Assembly (NCBI GenBank): GCA_016871495.1
Contig: VHDF01000012.1
Location: 1-64,000 of the forward strand
Source: Verrucomicrobiota bacterium
GTDB taxonomy: Bacteria > Verrucomicrobiota > Verrucomicrobiia > Limisphaerales > VHDF01
DNA length: 64,000 bases
Reading direction: 5' to 3'
Shown: piece by piece, positions 48,401-55,092 of the stretch
Position numbering within the stretch: position 1 is the stretch's first letter
Layout of the letters: each line of letters begins with the position of its first letter
Notes under the pieces: generated by a model
Databases searched by the model: none
Told to the model about the DNA's origin: nothing
The model's input: only the letters and a program-made list of their open reading frames with translations
Made by a program: the position numbers and the translations under genes

Positions 48401-49750
48401 GTTGCGACCAGCGCGACGGGACGTTACGCCGTGAGCGTGCGGAACTCGGCAGGCAGCGTGGCCAGCGAAGAAGCGGTGCTGATTGTCGGGCAATTGGGTT
48501 CGAAACTCTGGGACGTGGCCACCGGGGGCGAGGTCAGGTCTTCCGCGGCGCTGGGGAATGACGGCACGGTCTATGTGGGATCGAATGACGGGAAAGTTTA
48601 TGCGTTGAGTCCGTTTGGGCAGAAGCGGTGGGAATTTGCCACGGGCGCCGCGGTCGTCTCCTCTCCCGCGGTTGGGGAGGGTGTGCTCTATGTGGGCAGC
48701 CAGGATGGCGGGTTGTATGCATTGCAAACCAACGGGGTGCTGCGGTGGAGGTTCGAGGCGGGCTCCGCGATTGACAGCTCCCCTGCGATTGGGCGGGACG
48801 GGACCGTTTATGTGGGAGACAACAACAACCGGTTGCATGCGGTGAAGAGTGACGGGACGGCGCGCTGGTCGGTGGCCGTGGGCGGATTGATTTATTCGTC
48901 TCCCGCGGTGGGTGCTGACGGACGGGTGTATTTTGGTGCGTACGATCATCGACTTTATGCCGTGGACGCGGAGGGGAACGTGCTCTGGCAATTTCAAACT
49001 GGCGGCGTGGTGGCTTCCTCTCCGGCGATTGGATCTGATGGCACCGTTTATGTGGGGTCGGCGGACAAGCGCTTGTACGCCGTGCGCCCGGATGGAACGC
49101 GCCGCTGGCAATATGTTTCGAGCGCGGCGATCAGCGGGTCTCCGGTGGTGGGGGCGGATGGTGGCGTGTATTTCGGCACGGAGGACGGACGGTTGGTGGC
49201 GCTGACGTCGGAAGGGACGCGTCGTTGGGAGTTTGTGACTGGAGGTCCGATTTATGGAGCGCCGGTGTTGGGGAACGACGGGACGGTTTACGTGGCGGCG
49301 TTCGATTCGAAGTTGTATGCGATGAATGCGAATGGGACGCGGCGCTGGGAATTCGCGACGGGAGGGCCCCTTTACGCGGCCCCGGCGCTGGATCGGGGGG
49401 GTGTGCTTTACCTCGGCAGCTATGATGGGAAAGTTTATGCCATTCGCGGCACGACGGGACTGGCGGACACGCCGTGGGCCATGTTTCATCGGGATGCAGC
49501 CCATACGGGTCGCGCACCGGCGGCGGTGGAGGAGCCGCTGCGGATTCGGAGCGTCAGCCGGGTGGCTGGGCTTGGCGTCGAGCTTGGACTGTCGGGTCCG
49601 GCGGGGCGGGCGGTGGTTCTCGAAGTTTCGTCGGATCTGGTGACCTGGACGCGGCTGGAGCAGATGATCTTGACGGCGGGTGGATCCCTCTTTCGTGATA
49701 CGCGCCCTGCGCAGGATCGGTTGTTTTACCGGCTGCGCCGGGTGGATTGA
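39425..49750 (+). CDS. Giant exported protein: PQQ-type propeller, 23 cadherin/Ig-like repeats, Ig domain, second PQQ-type propeller
   Basis: 3441 residues. Signal peptide: basic start then a hydrophobic stretch (AVIAILVLVLTVVSGWGQG). An eight-blade PQQ-like propeller (about 40-390; blades show SSPAV-x-PDGTIY-x-GS-x-D-x-LYA and end RW-x-F). An Ig-like domain (about 397-495). Then 23 tandem domains of about 100 residues (about 497-2937), most joined by (V)NDAP/NxxP linkers with DxDT or DEDSG and V-x-PVNDAP motifs, of the cadherin-like/'tandem-95' type. An Ig domain (SYQWTLNGTHLP; 2938-3022). A second eight-blade propeller (about 3025-3365). A short C-terminal beta domain (VVLEVSSDLVTWTRL ... 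FYRLRRVD). No enzyme motif, PEP-CTERM or LPXTG is visible. Likely an extracellular adhesin or stalk with two binding heads; this is inference. Confidence 0.85.
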   Translation: MQFSNCWPSTRRAIRAVIAILVLVLTVVSGWGQGVQRGEKWRFKTGGDIFGAPALSPDGLTLYAGSLDGSLYALDAASGRLNWSYAARLSTDNSIRSSPAVAPDGTILFGSGDWLYALNPNGSLKWTNTTYGFGINISGTVYSSPAITTEGQVIVAGAENRRLFVFDLRSGGLIRSNSFPANFISSAAIGVDNSIFIGGLDGNLYALTSALGNRWVGKTTLGISGGPAIGPDGTIYTGSADNRLYAFGSGGSRLWAFETGDAIFASPVVGLDGTVYVGSWDNKFYAVNPNGTLKWSYTAEGLVHGSAALAADGTIYVPTDVGSAGRLLALSSQGTYRWEFNSGEQFHASPLIGPDGTVYIGSFDDHIFAIPGSSGPAVSSWPMVARTVARPGRVNAQVTITSPRAGRVMTSPANVVVDTTITTAPGGMVLSLELYSGAGLVGRQTFVRPGGLVTFPAVTISEINRHTLQVRASVRNLDGTQDVVASAPISILVIQNRNGPVLSVIPDVETSKQAQVPFSASDAETPPEELLFVVESQSSVIPVENVQIQGTSTNRILIITPVLSAAVPPEGVVVPLSLTVYDGDIGDAATRNAKRTFNVKVLPPTTPPVILLGSPVPPGSNRLVMLEDQVGGSGPVVVNVADEEDDFNELVLTFMSLDPDLIPPLSVSLGGSGFDRSIRFTPAPNQSGLARIALTVRDTSGETATTNLVVSIAPVNDAPVVSPIESFTFNENEASRRVFFSVRDVDTPSTLVTVRAISSNPALLPVSNITFDGTGESRSVTLRPATGQTGVASISLVATDTSSIPPIGSALSTFTVTVNRANTPPTIQPIPQMTTFEDTPIVPVPITISDLESPATSLTVTAVATNEVLVPMSHIRIEGTGTNRTLSLFPATNLFGTNLIVVTVTDPQGASNRVFFQLVVTPLNDLPQISPVLPVVMDEDSVSPAAGFTVSDLETAAEALTVTASSSNPGLISNGGITVASAGKGQRTVTLRPAADANGTATVTLTVQDGEASASTSFLLTVRPVNDAPTIAAPGGTLTVTENQTFTLPAVTGADVDAGSGVLRWTLAAVPGLLDLAGTTGLTFENGLPGSGSFQAIGTLADLNAAMRAIRYTPPAGFSGPASISMILTDQGNTGSGVSRSGTAGVSLRVAAGNRPPTISTIAKVRIDVNKSSAPIAFTVGDAETAPELLGVTLSSSNPALLPTSRIELLGDAASRSLLLIPVRDRTGTATLEVTVTDAEGATAVARFNVVVESLNRPPLLGLPAVIRTGEDAPGGSGPIPFLADDPDTSIASLSLTVTSADTRLLAAGGIVLGGSGTNRTLTLTPRPDEFGTTVVSVVLSDGALAVTNSLRFEVAPSNDLPRVVAAATASTREDGTALVMPLSELSPGPANEGQTLTVTAEVDRADLLFPPVVRYVAGESTGSVEVAPRPDTFGNATVRVLISDGQDTVEHRIAVEILPVNDAPSFVRGADVSIRQDAGPQAIAAWAKEIKAGPANESVQGLSFAVAPSEPAFFATLPAIDRDGTLRFAVAEGRSGSTTVLIRLIDDAGTANGGVNASDPVLLEISVLGVNQAPSFVKGPDVSVLEDSGSSRLVRWATYLRMGPASESGQRGIFLLSNSNPEWFEDAPALDAEGTLTFKPAPNAFGVATLSLRLRDDGGTANGGQDTSVEQVARIEIKPVNDAPTLDPIPGLTIDEDSGETGIELSNLGIGAPNEGQTLTVTAESGNQDLLPHPRIRTSVFGSSVLLLLPRTNAVGSSVVTVTVRDSGGVADGGQDSVTRTFVLRVLDVDDAPFIEPIPGTTIEQGKAAGPLPVAVSDPDTAITNLVVTVVSDNPVLVPATAITVAGRVPFQFLTVTPVPTQSGSAVLTLFVSDGSSTNQTSFKLTVTAVNRVPALSGLGDLTLIEDQVAAEFRFSVADPDTPASGLAVTAVSSDELLLPRAGVLVTRATGSAAETNWVLRLTPSPDRSGRARLTVTVSDGISSVSRDVAVEVKPVNDAPSFVAGPDVAVSEDSGAARLAGWARGLSKGPGDEAGQTLRFEVSNTSPALFETAPTVNADGTLAFAPTANAFGVATVSVVLVDDGGTADGGAERSLARTFTIRVDPVNDAPTLNTVNNLTRDEDSGPFTLTLSGLSSGAPNEAQQLTVTALSSNPALMPHPEVNYVSPAATGRLVLAPVTNAFGKVTVTVMVRDDGGTAGGGQDSTTRSFTVDFLPVNDPPVLGALLPQSTAENTSTAPIAIMVSDIDTPAERLRVTVTSSNLELVPNANLTLGGGGTNWTLRVLPSRDRTGETTISVVAGDGEASTTNRFVLVVSAVNQAPVLGVPGDQTTPEDVPLTVPLLVSDRETSEPRVRVESSNPILFPLANLGVSGTGTNRLLRVQPATNASGEGRLTVIVDDGRASVTNGFMVKVTPVNDAPGFTSGTNVVVREDAGLTRLPGWASRLSAGPADEAGQRLRFEVSTTSPALFSELPAISADGELRFAGAAQAFGEALVRVVLVDDGGRDHEGVDRSEAIEFRVSIRPVNDAPTLNPLNNITREEDSGVFTLVLSGITSGAANETQRLTVTAASSVPGILADPAVTYTSPAVNGRLILTPLPNAFGKTRVTVTVRDDGGVDAGGSDTVTQFFDLTIEPVNDAPTLAPLAARSAPENGSTGPIALTLGDIDTPLDQLKVGVTSSDPALVPAPGMVITGEGDSRLLVVTPAPGRTGTATLTVSVNDGSLSASQAFLLTVVSINEAPKIVAPAEVVTDEDTPVVVPVTVTDRENDAVQLAFEISDPQLVSPTNIVLNGLGADRSLRIVPNSNAYGTATLRLVARDGRLSSTHEIKLVVRPVDDPPLLAEILDQALNQDTTSAPIVLNLEDLDTPRADLRIRVAATDAGLLPESGLVVGGTPERRTLTLIPARGRSGPSEVTVRVSDAGTTVERSFRVVVSAPNTPPSILSQPQSRTVLVGTTVLFNVSAAGTAPLSYQWTLNGTHLPQATNAVLTLSAVATSATGRYAVSVRNSAGSVASEEAVLIVGQLGSKLWDVATGGEVRSSAALGNDGTVYVGSNDGKVYALSPFGQKRWEFATGAAVVSSPAVGEGVLYVGSQDGGLYALQTNGVLRWRFEAGSAIDSSPAIGRDGTVYVGDNNNRLHAVKSDGTARWSVAVGGLIYSSPAVGADGRVYFGAYDHRLYAVDAEGNVLWQFQTGGVVASSPAIGSDGTVYVGSADKRLYAVRPDGTRRWQYVSSAAISGSPVVGADGGVYFGTEDGRLVALTSEGTRRWEFVTGGPIYGAPVLGNDGTVYVAAFDSKLYAMNANGTRRWEFATGGPLYAAPALDRGGVLYLGSYDGKVYAIRGTTGLADTPWAMFHRDAAHTGRAPAAVEEPLRIRSVSRVAGLGVELGLSGPAGRAVVLEVSSDLVTWTRLEQMILTAGGSLFRDTRPAQDRLFYRLRRVD
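44138..47929 (+). repeat. Three-copy, four-domain super-repeat inside the giant gene
   Basis: Domains 11-14, 15-18 and 19-22 repeat as a four-domain block: 44138-45415 (426 codons), 45416-46672 (419) and 46673-47929 (419). Equivalent domains start alike: first SFVKGPDVSVLEDSG / SFVAGPDVAVSEDSG / GFTSGTNVVVREDAG; second TLDPIPGLTIDEDSG / TLNTVNNLTRDEDSG / TLNPLNNITREEDSG; third and fourth domains also match. Blocks 2 and 3 are the most alike and exactly equal in length. Confidence 0.8.
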
Positions 49751-50207
49751 GGCGGGATTGGGTTCAGAGCGGGGCAGAGCATTCCCGGAATGCCGATGAC
49801 CGGGTCGTTCTGTAACGCAGACAGCCTTGTCTGCTGTCGCGCCGGCTGCCCAGCCTGCGAGGTGGCGAGGCGAACGAAACGGGTCGGTGCATCCCGATGT
49901 TGCCGGTGATGCAGGTAGGGCGCGTCCGTCCCGGCGCGCCGCCGGAGCATGATGTTTTGCATCCCGTGGGCGGCGGGCTGGGACAGGCCCGCCCTACCAA
50001 CAACATCGGGATACACGGGAAACGGGTTCAAAGCGTGGAACGGCCTCGTTTTTCGCCCGGCCCTCCCGCTGGTCGTCGGCGCGACTTTTCTCGAAACTTG
50101 TGGTTTGGGATTGGTGTCGGGTAGGAGTAGCCGCGCGTTTGCGAAGCGAGGGCTTTGCCGGGCGCGGACTGGCGGCAATTGAGAACAACCAACTGGAGAC
50201 TCGAGTT
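49751..50207. other. 457-bp non-coding gap with inverted copies of dispersed repeats
   Basis: 49811-49862 is an inverted copy of 37123-37171, and 50033-50060 an inverted copy of 36922-36953. Between them are further palindromic GC-rich words (GCGGGCTGGGACAGGCCCGCC). No gene is visible. Confidence 0.65.
49811..49862 (-). repeat. Dispersed repeat (CAGCAGACAGGGCTGTCTGC type), copy 2
   Basis: Reverse complement reads CGCAGGCTGGGCAGCCGGCG...CAGCAGACAAGGCTGTCTGC, matching 37123-37171 with few differences. Confidence 0.7.
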
Positions 50208-51008
50208 ATGGCAACAATGGATGTGGTGGATTACGTCGTGCATGGCGACGATTTGCAATTTGTCGAAATTGAGCTGGATCCCATGGAAGCGGTGGTGGCC
50301 GAGGCGGGCGCCATGATGTTCATGGAAGACGGCATCCAGATGGAGACGATTTTCGGGGATGGCTCCCAGGAGAAGAAGGGTTTTTTGAGCTCGTTGGTGG
50401 GAGCAGGGAAGCGGTTGCTGACGGGGGAATCGCTGTTCATGACGGTGTTTCAGAACCAATCGAGCCGCAAGCGGAAGGCTTCCTTTGGCGCGCCGTATCC
50501 AGGCAAGATTGTGCCCGTGCATTTGAGCGAGATTGGGGGCGAGTTGATCGCCCAAAAGGATTCGTTCCTCTGCGCAGCCAAAGGTGTGACGGTGGGCATT
50601 GCTTTGCAGCGCAAGATCGGGGCCGGATTGTTCGGGGGCGAAGGATTCATCATGCAACGCTTGCAAGGAGACGGCTGGGCGTTTCTGCACGCGGGCGGCA
50701 CCATCATCGCCCGTGAACTCGCCGTCGGGGAAGTGTTGCGGGTCGATACCGGCTGCGTCGTGGGTTATCAGCCAACCGTCGATTTCGACATCGAATACGT
50801 CGGAAAGATCAAATCGGCCTTGTTTGGCGGCGAAGGGCTTTTCTTTGCCCGACTGCGGGGTCCTGGAAGGATTTGGTTGCAGTCCTTGCCCCTGAGCCGC
50901 CTGGCTGATCGCATCGTGTCCTCGTCGAAATTGGTGGGCGGACGGGGACGCGAGGAAGGTTCGGTGCTCGGCGGTTTGGGCGGATTGTTGGATGGCGACA
51001 ACGAATAA
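50208..51008 (+). CDS. AIM24/TIGR00266-family protein
   Basis: 266 residues of a beta-rich, Gly-rich fold. Motifs AEAGAMMFMEDGIQMET, GGEGFIMQRLQGDGWAFLHAGG and LFGGEGLFFARLRGPG are typical of the TIGR00266 family, whose bacterial function is unknown (AIM24 itself is mitochondrial). No signal peptide. The ATG at 50208 is chosen because a GGAG element lies upstream and the longer frame runs into repeat sequence. Its end overlaps the start of the next gene by 17 nt. Confidence 0.85.
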   Translation: MATMDVVDYVVHGDDLQFVEIELDPMEAVVAEAGAMMFMEDGIQMETIFGDGSQEKKGFLSSLVGAGKRLLTGESLFMTVFQNQSSRKRKASFGAPYPGKIVPVHLSEIGGELIAQKDSFLCAAKGVTVGIALQRKIGAGLFGGEGFIMQRLQGDGWAFLHAGGTIIARELAVGEVLRVDTGCVVGYQPTVDFDIEYVGKIKSALFGGEGLFFARLRGPGRIWLQSLPLSRLADRIVSSSKLVGGRGREEGSVLGGLGGLLDGDNE

Positions 51009-51585
51009 GTTTATGAAGACCTGGCTGCGGGGGTATATCGAGGCTCAGAAGGCGGCGTTGGATTCGATTGCCGTGGATGAGGTGGCGGGTTTGGTCGAAC
51101 TGCTGTCCAAAGTTCATCGGGAGGACCGGCAGATCTTTGTGTGCGGCAACGGCGGGAGCGCGGCGAACGCGTCGCACTTTGCGACGGATCTGGGCAAGGG
51201 CGCCTCGGACAAGTTGGGAAAGCGGTTTCGTGTTCTTTCGTTGAACGACAACGTGAGTTGGATGACGGCGATCGGCAATGACTACGCGTATGAGGATGTA
51301 TTTTCGCGCCAGCTCGAGAATTACGGACGCGCCGGTGACGTGCTTCTGGTCATGAGCGTGAGCGGAAGCTCGCCCAATTTGGTGAAGGCGGTGTCGTGGG
51401 CCAACGACCACGGGCTGGAGACCGTGGCTTTGGTGGGAGGCAAGCGCGGGAAATTGGCGGCACTCGCCAAGCGGGTTCTGGTCATCGATAGCGAACATTA
51501 TGGCCGAGCCGAGGACGCCCAGATGGGCATTTGCCATATGCTCTGCTACGCGTTCATGGAGAATCAGGAGATCGCGCGGGGATAA
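50992..51585 (+). CDS. SIS-domain phosphosugar isomerase, GmhA-like
   Basis: 197 residues with the SIS fold: phosphate-binding CGNGGSAANASHFATDL and SVSGSSPNLVKA motifs and a C-terminal Gln/His helix (EDAQMGICHMLCYAFME). Closest in form to sedoheptulose-7-phosphate isomerase (GmhA), the first step of ADP-heptose synthesis for LPS. The Glu usually in the 'AAEL' helix is Asp here (ATDLG), so a different phosphosugar is possible. ATG at 50992 overlaps the previous gene; ATG 51013 is an alternative. Confidence 0.82.
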   Translation: MATTNKFMKTWLRGYIEAQKAALDSIAVDEVAGLVELLSKVHREDRQIFVCGNGGSAANASHFATDLGKGASDKLGKRFRVLSLNDNVSWMTAIGNDYAYEDVFSRQLENYGRAGDVLLVMSVSGSSPNLVKAVSWANDHGLETVALVGGKRGKLAALAKRVLVIDSEHYGRAEDAQMGICHMLCYAFMENQEIARG

Positions 51586-52001
51586 GGTGGAATTCCGCCG
51601 GCATGTTTGAAGTGACGCTTTCAGACGTTTGGGGTGGAGTGGAGGTCACGGATCTTTCAAGATGACTGTCCTTGAAGAATCGTCACATGGACGCGCCTTG
51701 GGACGATGAATCGCGCCGGGAGGGCTGCGTTCCACCGCAGCCCATCCTGATCACCCTCTGAAAAAGTGGGACGGCGGTGGAACGCCGCCCTCCCGGAACC
51801 GAGGTGCAAAGAAATCGGTCTGCGCCTGCCTTGGCTTCTCAAATGAGAAAAGCCAAGCTTGGCCTGCACTTCGTGTGATCGCGATGGGATATTCCGCTTT
51901 GACACCTGGAGGACCGGCGGGCAAGGTTCGCGGCGTTTTGCCGGCCAGGTCGGGCTCTTTCCTTACTTGATGCCTAATGCAACCGGTTGAACATCAATAT
52001 T
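51586..52001. other. 416-bp gap with BIME-like hairpins
   Basis: Non-coding. Contains the paired hairpins at 51716-51796 and a hairpin at 51831-51856 (TTGGCTT...AAGCCAA with inner CTCA/TGAG). It must also hold the pfk promoter, which I cannot place. Confidence 0.6.
51716..51796. repeat. Paired inverted hairpins (BIME-like)
   Basis: Left arm 51716-51744 (CCGGGAGGGCTGCGTTCCAC...) and right arm 51768-51796 are near reverse complements of each other. Each arm is itself a hairpin: GGCTGCG-TTCCAC-CGCAGCC at 51723-51742 is perfect, and the right arm has GGCGG...CCGCC. Typical shape of paired REP elements. Confidence 0.7.
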
Positions 52002-53273
52002 ATGCCTGAACTTGTGGGAAATCTATTGGTGGCCCAATCGGGAGGGCCCACGGCCGTGATCAATGCCAGCGTTGTCGGTGTCATTCTGGAGGCCGGGCGT
52101 CATCCGGACCAGATCGAGGAGATTTACGGTGGTCTGAATGGGATTTTGGGGATTCTGAATGAGGAGCTCATCGATTTGCAGGAGGAGAAGAGGCAGTCGA
52201 TCGAAGGTTTGAAGCACACGCCCGCCGCCGCCTTGGGAACCTGCCGCTACAAGCTCGACTTCATCAAAAAGCCGGATCAGGCGGCGAAGGACATGAACCG
52301 GTTGTTCGAAGTTTTTCAGGCGCACAACATCAGGTATTTTTGTTACGCGGGAGGCAACGATTCTCAAGATACCGCGCACAAGATCCATCTGGAAGCGCTC
52401 AAGAGGGGATATGAAATGCGGGTGATGGGGGTTCCCAAGACGATCGACAATGACCTGCCCCACACGGACCATTCTCCAGGCTATGGCTCGGTGATCAAGT
52501 ACAACGCGGTGTCGGTCATGGAAATTGGTTTAGACGTGGGGAGCATGGCTACGGACGATGGATCCTGCTGCATCATCGAAGTCATGGGCCGGGCCGCTGG
52601 GTGGATCGCGGCGGGCACGGTGCTGGCGAAGCGGAGGCCTTCCGACGCGCCTCACATCATTCTTTTACCCGAGATTCGGTTCAATGAACCGGCGTTTCTC
52701 GAGAAGATCAAGGAAACCGTGGCCGCGCATCACTATTGCATCGTGGTGGTGGGTGAAGGATTGAAGAACGCGAATGGCGAGGAAATGGGAGTCGACAAGT
52801 CGCGTCTCGACGCTTTTGGTCACGCGGTGCTTTCCGGGGCGGCGGATCACTTGGCGGAGATCGTGCAGGGAAAACTGGATTTAAAGACCCGCACCGTGAA
52901 ATTGGGATACGCCCAAAGGGCAGCGGCGCATTATGCCAGCGAAACCGATATGCTGGAGGCGGTCGCCTGTGGCGAGGCGGCGGTCAGGGCGGCGGTGGAA
53001 GGCCAGAGCGGTTTGATGGCCAAGATTGTCCGCACGAGCCAGCAGCCTTATCGCTGGACCACGGGGCTGCAGCCCCTGGGGGACATTGCGAACGTGGAGC
53101 GAACGATTCCGCGCGACTGGATATCCGAAGACGGATTCATGCCGAACGAGAAGTTTGTGGAGTACGCTGCTCCGCTGGTTGCGGGGGAGACCCGTCCGTT
53201 TCATGAAGGCGGCCTGCCGAGATACGTGGTTCTCGAGAAGTTCAAGGTCGAGAAGAAACTGGCCGCGCGTTGA
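52002..53273 (+). CDS. pfp: 6-phosphofructokinase, pyrophosphate-type
   Basis: 423 residues from the ATG at 52002 (a TTG five codons earlier opens the frame). Phosphofructokinase fold: AQSGGPTAVINAS, AGGNDSQDTAHKI (117-120 GGND) and GVPKTIDNDLP (PKTIDND 145-151). The Asp in GGND and the Lys in PKTIDND are the residues that mark PPi-dependent enzymes; ATP enzymes have GGDGS and PGTIDND. It would phosphorylate fructose-6-P reversibly with PPi. The last 32 nt overlap the end of the convergent TPR-like gene. Confidence 0.88.
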   Translation: MPELVGNLLVAQSGGPTAVINASVVGVILEAGRHPDQIEEIYGGLNGILGILNEELIDLQEEKRQSIEGLKHTPAAALGTCRYKLDFIKKPDQAAKDMNRLFEVFQAHNIRYFCYAGGNDSQDTAHKIHLEALKRGYEMRVMGVPKTIDNDLPHTDHSPGYGSVIKYNAVSVMEIGLDVGSMATDDGSCCIIEVMGRAAGWIAAGTVLAKRRPSDAPHIILLPEIRFNEPAFLEKIKETVAAHHYCIVVVGEGLKNANGEEMGVDKSRLDAFGHAVLSGAADHLAEIVQGKLDLKTRTVKLGYAQRAAAHYASETDMLEAVACGEAAVRAAVEGQSGLMAKIVRTSQQPYRWTTGLQPLGDIANVERTIPRDWISEDGFMPNEKFVEYAAPLVAGETRPFHEGGLPRYVVLEKFKVEKKLAAR

Positions 53274-55092
53274 GGGGAAGGATCTCCTTGATCCGGTCGA
53301 GCTGGGACGGGAAGAGTGATTCCTGCCGCAGGAGAGCGGCATGGAGGCGGGCAGCGTTGGTTTCGCCCAGCGCCAGCCGGGCATCGGCCACGGCGAAGTG
53401 GTAGGCGGTTCGTTCCGATTCGGAGAACCGGTTCGTTCCCATGGATTGAAGGAGCCGGATGGCTTCGGCCGGCCGGTAGTTCTGGGTGAGGGCCTGGGCG
53501 TGATTGATCCGGAATGCGGGAAGATCAGGGCGTAGTTGAGTGATCCTGAGCGTGAGGGCCAAGGCTTGAGCTGGATCCTTGCGATTGATGAGGAGGGCTG
53601 CGGCGAGGTTCGACATCTCAGCGAGGTCATTTTCCGAGGATTGGTGAAGGAATCTGGCCGACGTCAGCAGCATCGATTCGTCCTTTTGGGATTCGGCGAT
53701 TTGGAGCGGCAGTCGATGGAGCGACGGCGCGGGAATGGAATTCGTGGGCGCGGATCGCAGCAATTGAAGAGCCATCGCGGGGTGTCGTGCGTCAATCATG
53801 CCCTGAGCCATGGACCCCGCCGCGCTGGCCACAAAGGGAGACGCCACCGCCTTGGCGAAACTGGATGCTCCGGATTCCGGGCGATCCTGGGCCAGCAAGG
53901 CCCGGCCTTCGAGATAGTGGGCGAATCCATCGAGCGAACCTCCAAGCTCCTTCGTATCACGAATCGCGATGGCGGTCTGAAGCATGCCGCTCCAGTCCCC
54001 TTGTTTTTGCAGGATGAATCCTTTCAGCAACCACAAGGACACGGAGGCGGGGAAGGTCGGGATGTATTGGGCCAGGAGTTCCAGGGTTTGCGCGTCGAGT
54101 CCCAGTTCGAGCCTGGCCTTGGACAGGATCTCCACTTCGGCTTCACTCGCGGGCCGCAGCGACGATGAGACGGCGAGTTCTTGCGCCCGTGAGCGCTGCC
54201 CGCGCTGGGCCAGCAGCATCCAGAAGCGAGCGTGATCCGCGGCGAGCGCGCGTTGGTGCTCTCCGAGCCGCTGGAGGGACTTCTCATAAGCGGAGCTATC
54301 GCCGCGGGCCAGAGCGATTTGCATGAGCAGACGATGGGCAAAGACGGACCGTTCACGGGAATCGTCTTGAGCGGCCTGGGTGATCTCGACCGGATAGGTT
54401 GTGGCGGCGGGGTCTCGAAGGGCTTCGTGTGTCAACGCGAGGAGCTTTCCGTCCCCGGCGTCCAGCAAGCCGGGCGGGCCGGCCGACAGCGCGCGGGAAA
54501 ACTCGCCGAACTCGCCTGCGAGCACGAGGGATTTGAGCCACTGCAAGTGAACCGTTGGAGGGAGCGGCTTGGGCGAATCCTTAAGGAAGTGAATCGCGAG
54601 TCCAAAGCGTCCGCTGGAATTGAGAATGTCGGACGCCATTTCCAAGTCGGCGGCGTTGGTCTGGGAAAGTCGCAGCAGCCAAAACAGGCGGGCCACGGTG
54701 TAGGAACGGGACTCCTCGGTGACCGCGTGTTTGGCCACGATGCGGAGGCTTCTTCGCAAGAGGTCCTGATTTGCCGGCGTATTCTCGATGGCGAGTTGGT
54801 AGCTGATCAAGGCCTCGCCCACCTTGCCCTGTTCGAGGGCTTCACGGCCTGAACGTTCCAGGGCTCGGGCTTGCAAAACATCCAGGAAGCTGATGCGGAT
54901 CTCGGGGGTGAAGCCCTCCGGAGTGGATCTCCAAATCTTCGGGAGAGCGAGCGCGATGGTGATGCCGACGGAGATCACCATCAGCACCATGGCGCGGAAC
55001 GCTCCGGAATAGAGCCAGAGCTTCACCACCATGTACAGAGCGGGGTAATTCCAGAATCTGGAGGCGATTTCTTCTTTCCGTCCGGGGCGCAT
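53242..55092 (-). CDS. Membrane-anchored TPR-like protein of unknown function
   Basis: 616 residues: a short cytosolic start, one membrane helix (about 30-52, AMVLMVISVGITIALALP), then helical repeats through the rest. TPR-like pairs are visible, for example ALEQGKVGEALISYQLAIENTP (about 86-106) and AQALTQNYRPAEAIRLLQSMG near the end. No enzyme motif. Probably a scaffold on the periplasmic side. No operon partner is visible. It converges with pfk and overlaps it by 32 nt. Confidence 0.65.
   Translation of the reverse strand: MRPGRKEEIASRFWNYPALYMVVKLWLYSGAFRAMVLMVISVGITIALALPKIWRSTPEGFTPEIRISFLDVLQARALERSGREALEQGKVGEALISYQLAIENTPANQDLLRRSLRIVAKHAVTEESRSYTVARLFWLLRLSQTNAADLEMASDILNSSGRFGLAIHFLKDSPKPLPPTVHLQWLKSLVLAGEFGEFSRALSAGPPGLLDAGDGKLLALTHEALRDPAATTYPVEITQAAQDDSRERSVFAHRLLMQIALARGDSSAYEKSLQRLGEHQRALAADHARFWMLLAQRGQRSRAQELAVSSSLRPASEAEVEILSKARLELGLDAQTLELLAQYIPTFPASVSLWLLKGFILQKQGDWSGMLQTAIAIRDTKELGGSLDGFAHYLEGRALLAQDRPESGASSFAKAVASPFVASAAGSMAQGMIDARHPAMALQLLRSAPTNSIPAPSLHRLPLQIAESQKDESMLLTSARFLHQSSENDLAEMSNLAAALLINRKDPAQALALTLRITQLRPDLPAFRINHAQALTQNYRPAEAIRLLQSMGTNRFSESERTAYHFAVADARLALGETNAARLHAALLRQESLFPSQLDRIKEILPLNARPVSSRP

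Noticed and set aside
47894-49504. 536-residue minus-strand ORF within the giant gene
   Set aside because: Antisense to the C-terminal propeller; the plus-strand blades are regular and well conserved.
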